Positions 61,264 through 64,000 of a DNA stretch of 64,000 bases are shown one piece after another. The position numbers were made by a program, and so were the translations under genes. Each line of letters opens with the position of its first letter. The first letter of the stretch is position 1. The notes beneath the pieces were generated by a model. It ran no database searches. It was not told the DNA's origin and saw nothing but the letters and a program-made list of their open reading frames with translations. The DNA is taken from the NCBI GenBank assembly GCA_000435635.1, contig FR882123.1, positions 1-64,000 on the forward strand, written 5' to 3'. This stretch comes from Prevotella sp. CAG:1320. GTDB lineage: Bacteria > Bacteroidota > Bacteroidia > Bacteroidales > Bacteroidaceae.

Positions 61264-64000
61264 ATGGAAAAGAGAATTTTAGGTCTTGACCTCGGTACCA
61301 ACAGTATAGGTTGGGCTTTGGTAAAAGGAGAGCGTCATGAAAACGATAATGAGACCATATTGAGCTATATAGAAGCGGCTGGCAGCAGGATATTGCCACT
61401 GGACGCCGCGGCGCAAGGAGATTTCGAGAAAGGAAATCCCGCGAAGACACAAACCAGTGAGCGTACCCGTATGCGGGGCATGAGACACTTGCTGGAACGG
61501 AGCTTGTTGCGCAGGGAACGGCTGCATAGGGTGCTTGACATCATGGACTTTCTGCCTCCGCACTACTCCCAGTCGCTTACTCGCTATGGTAAGTTCAAGG
61601 CCGATACGGAGTGCAAATTGGCTTGGCGCAAGACGGAGACGGGACATTATGAGTTTCTTTTCCAAGACTCTTTCCAGGAAATGCTCCAGGATTTCCAAAA
61701 TCACGGCAAGTTGGAGGAAAACAAGAAGATACCCTACGACTGGACCATTTATTATTTGCGCAAGAAAGCCCTCACGCAACCTGTCTCCAAGCAGGAACTT
61801 GCCTGGATATTGTTGAACTTCAACCAAAAGAGGGGTTACTATCAGCGAGAAGACCAAGCCGTTGACGATAATCAAAAGAAACGGGTGGAGTATCAGGCAC
61901 TCAAGGTGATTTCGGTAGAGGATACTGGTGAGAAGAAAGGGAAGAACACGTGGTACGACGTTCGCTTGGAAAATGGTTTGGTTTATCACTATTCCGCTCC
62001 GATAAAACCCGACTGGAAAGGGGAGACCAAGGAGTTTATTGTTACCACCACCATAGATCAGAACGGGAAGCCCGAACTAGACAAGGACGGGAAGCCGAAA
62101 TATTCCATGAGGGCACCCAAGGAGGATGACTACAAGTTGCTCATGGAGAAAACCAAGAAAGACATCACTGATTCAGGAAAGTCGGTAGGGGAGTATATCT
62201 ATGACGCATTGTTGGTCAATCCGCAGCAGAAAATAAGGGGCGGGCTGGTGCGCACGATAGAGCGGTATTTCTACAAGAAGGAACTAGAAAAGATTTTGCT
62301 TTCACAAGAACGTTTCATCCCCGAGTTGACAGACCGAGAGCTCTATAGGCGATGCGTGGAGGAACTTTATCCCTCTAATGACGCATATCGCCATTTGATA
62401 GAGAGCAGGGACATGCGCTATCTCTTGGTGGAGGATATTCTGTTCTACCAGCGACCCCTGAAGAGCAAGAAATCCTTGATAGACGATTGCCCCTATGAGT
62501 CACGCTCTTACGTAGACCGAGAGACGGGAGAAATCAAGTCTTCTCCCGTGAAGTGTATTGCCCAGTCACATCCGCTTTTCCAGGAATTCAGGTTGTGGCA
62601 ATTCATCCATAACCTGCGTATTTACCAAAACGAGAGGTCTGTGGAAGGCAAATTACAACTGGACGTGGATGTTACCGAAGAGGTCTTGCCAACGCCGGAA
62701 AGCAAGGCTGCGCTGTTCCGCTTTCTGAACGACAGGGAAAATGTGACTCAGGAAATCTTGCTGAAGGAAGTTTTCAAGGGTAGGAAACTTTCAGTGAAAG
62801 ATTGTCCCTATCGTTGGAATTATGCTGGGGAGGGGAAGAAATATCCTTGCAATGAGACTCGCCACCTGATGCTCAAGCTGTTGAAGAAAGCGGGTATAGA
62901 CACGGCTTTCCTTACCCCAGAGAAAGAGCAAGCCCTTTGGCACATCATGTATTCCGTGGAAGACAAAGACCAATATGAAAAGGCGTTGAGCACGTTCGCC
63001 AGGAAAAACGATTTGCCTGATGGGTTCAAGGAGCAATTCAAGAAAGCCCCCACTTTCAAGAAAGACTATGGCGCATATTCTCTTAGGGCCATCAAGAAAT
63101 TGCTTCCCTTGATGCGCGTCGGTGAATATTGGTCGGCGGACTGCATAGACAGCGAGACGAAAGAGAGGATAAGCCAAATTATCCGCGGAGAGATGGATGA
63201 GAAGGTTAGCCAGCGCATGACGAAATCACGGGATAGCTTTACTGATATCTCCCAGTTCCAGGGTCTGCCTGTTTGGCAGGCTTGCTATGTGGTTTATGGC
63301 AGGCATAGCGAGGCCACTGAAATCCAGCGATGGGAAAAGCCCGAGGATATAGACGTTTACCTGAAAGCCTTTAAGCAGCACTCACTGCGTAACCCCATCG
63401 TGGAGCAGGTAGTGTTGGAAACTCTCCGTGTGGTGAGGGACATCTGGAAGACTTATGGCAAGGTGGACGAGATACACATAGAGATGGGGCGTGACATGAA
63501 AAACACGGCCGAGGAGCGCAAGCGGATTTTCAATCGCAACCAGCAAAACGAGAATGACAATTTGCGTATCAAGGCTTTGCTGACAGAATTCATGAACCCA
63601 GACTTCGAGATAGAGGGCGTGCGTCCCTATTCTCCTTCCCAACAGGAGGCGTTGCGCATCTACGAGGATGGCGCATGGAGTGGCCTGGACGAAGAGAAGG
63701 AAGACAAGAAAGAATTGGAAGCTATCAGGGAGATATTGGGCAAGTTCTCGCAGTCGGACAAGGCGAAGCGGCCTACTCACTCCGAGGTGTTGCGCTACAA
63801 GGCTTGGCTGGAGCAACGTTACAGTTCGCCCTATACGGGCGAGGCCATTCCCTTGGCCAAGCTCTTTACCCCGGCCTACGAGATAGAGCATGTCATTCCG
63901 CAATCCCGCTTCTTCGATGACTCTTTCTCCAATAAGGTAGTATGCGAGGCGGAGGTCAACAAGCTTAAGGACAGGATGCTGGGCTATGAGTTTATCAAGG
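61264..64000 (+). CDS. cas9: CRISPR-associated endonuclease Cas9 (partial, N-terminal 912 codons)
   Basis: The frame is open from ATG 61264 to the right edge (912 complete codons). It shows RuvC-I (ILGLDLGTNSIGWAL, Asp9), the arginine-rich bridge helix (~64-92, RTRMRGMRHLLERS), a long recognition lobe, RuvC-II (IHIEMGR, Glu740) and the HNH domain with EIEHVIPQS (His876). These are the catalytic residues expected for an active nuclease. Given the phylum it is probably type II-C, but the subtype depends on cas1/cas2 and the array outside the window. Upstream is the mirrored 22-bp-pitch array. Confidence 0.96.
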   Translation, partial: MEKRILGLDLGTNSIGWALVKGERHENDNETILSYIEAAGSRILPLDAAAQGDFEKGNPAKTQTSERTRMRGMRHLLERSLLRRERLHRVLDIMDFLPPHYSQSLTRYGKFKADTECKLAWRKTETGHYEFLFQDSFQEMLQDFQNHGKLEENKKIPYDWTIYYLRKKALTQPVSKQELAWILLNFNQKRGYYQREDQAVDDNQKKRVEYQALKVISVEDTGEKKGKNTWYDVRLENGLVYHYSAPIKPDWKGETKEFIVTTTIDQNGKPELDKDGKPKYSMRAPKEDDYKLLMEKTKKDITDSGKSVGEYIYDALLVNPQQKIRGGLVRTIERYFYKKELEKILLSQERFIPELTDRELYRRCVEELYPSNDAYRHLIESRDMRYLLVEDILFYQRPLKSKKSLIDDCPYESRSYVDRETGEIKSSPVKCIAQSHPLFQEFRLWQFIHNLRIYQNERSVEGKLQLDVDVTEEVLPTPESKAALFRFLNDRENVTQEILLKEVFKGRKLSVKDCPYRWNYAGEGKKYPCNETRHLMLKLLKKAGIDTAFLTPEKEQALWHIMYSVEDKDQYEKALSTFARKNDLPDGFKEQFKKAPTFKKDYGAYSLRAIKKLLPLMRVGEYWSADCIDSETKERISQIIRGEMDEKVSQRMTKSRDSFTDISQFQGLPVWQACYVVYGRHSEATEIQRWEKPEDIDVYLKAFKQHSLRNPIVEQVVLETLRVVRDIWKTYGKVDEIHIEMGRDMKNTAEERKRIFNRNQQNENDNLRIKALLTEFMNPDFEIEGVRPYSPSQQEALRIYEDGAWSGLDEEKEDKKELEAIREILGKFSQSDKAKRPTHSEVLRYKAWLEQRYSSPYTGEAIPLAKLFTPAYEIEHVIPQSRFFDDSFSNKVVCEAEVNKLKDRMLGYEFIK

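Overview
The window is a piece of a Bacteroidota chromosome, most likely order Bacteroidales and Prevotellaceae-like. The evidence is lineage-restricted families (DUF3078, DUF3256, DUF4954, imelysin, the short RpoD, ResB-CcsA fusion, LPS-type KdsA/KdsD), Bacteroidota-type promoters (-7 TAnnTTTG, often TAnnTTCG, with a loose -33 TTTG) upstream of most transcription units, and little sign of Shine-Dalgarno sites. The window is core chromosome with a few accessory items: a lone tyrosine recombinase, a MITE-like element, intergenic repeat arrays, and the start of a CRISPR-Cas9 locus at the right edge.

Layout. 1-4.6 kb: cell-envelope genes (outer-membrane protein tail, LptC, CBS/CorC protein, PpiD/SurA-like chaperone). 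4.65-5.13 kb: non-coding, with 41-bp tandem repeats and a 100-bp inverted-repeat element. 5.2-10.5 kb, minus strand: exopolysaccharide initiation and export (glycosylphosphotransferase, RmlA, Wzc-like kinase, small HAD protein). 10.9-15.2 kb: conserved protein, coiled-coil protein, ZapA, a candidate 6S RNA, RNase Y, and a hemerythrin-LuxR regulator. 15.2-18.2 kb, minus: KdsA, KdsD and a phospholipase-D protein. 18.35-24.5 kb: sugar kinase, then fumarase, DUF4954 protein and HflX on the minus strand. 24.8-31.7 kb, minus: one apparent redox/metal operon (porin, imelysin, di-heme oxidoreductase, ResB-CcsA). 32-37.7 kb, minus: M16 peptidase, MATE transporter, DUF3078 protein. 37.9-50 kb, plus: PyrG, YidC, S9 peptidase, RpoD, DUF3256, nucleoside transporter, bifunctional nuclease, RsmE, lipoprotein. 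50-53.4 kb: ABC ATPase/permease pair and the recombinase. 53.9-54.1 kb, minus: SRP RNA followed after 3 nt by tRNA-Thr. 54.2-61 kb: cyclophilin, nitroreductase, class II ribonucleotide reductase, FolB, amidase, MlaD. 61.26 kb to the end: the first 912 codons of a type II Cas9.

The least explained signal is in the intergenic DNA. At eight places I found arrays of short palindromic words repeated at an exact 22-bp pitch (23 bp at one place). The word differs between most loci, the spacers between words are not conserved in most arrays, and in several arrays both halves of the dyad change together so that symmetry is kept. The arrays sit in convergent, tandem and pre-cas9 intergenic regions. This is the best candidate for an undescribed system here: perhaps a family of helically phased binding sites or RNA hairpins, or a minisatellite/MITE family.

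Other points worth attention are a 21-bp inverted repeat around a 158-bp segment just upstream of the lone recombinase, an rpoD promoter embedded in the left arm of the preceding terminator, an orphan promoter plus terminator that would make a ~75-nt RNA, and the SRP RNA-tRNA tandem.
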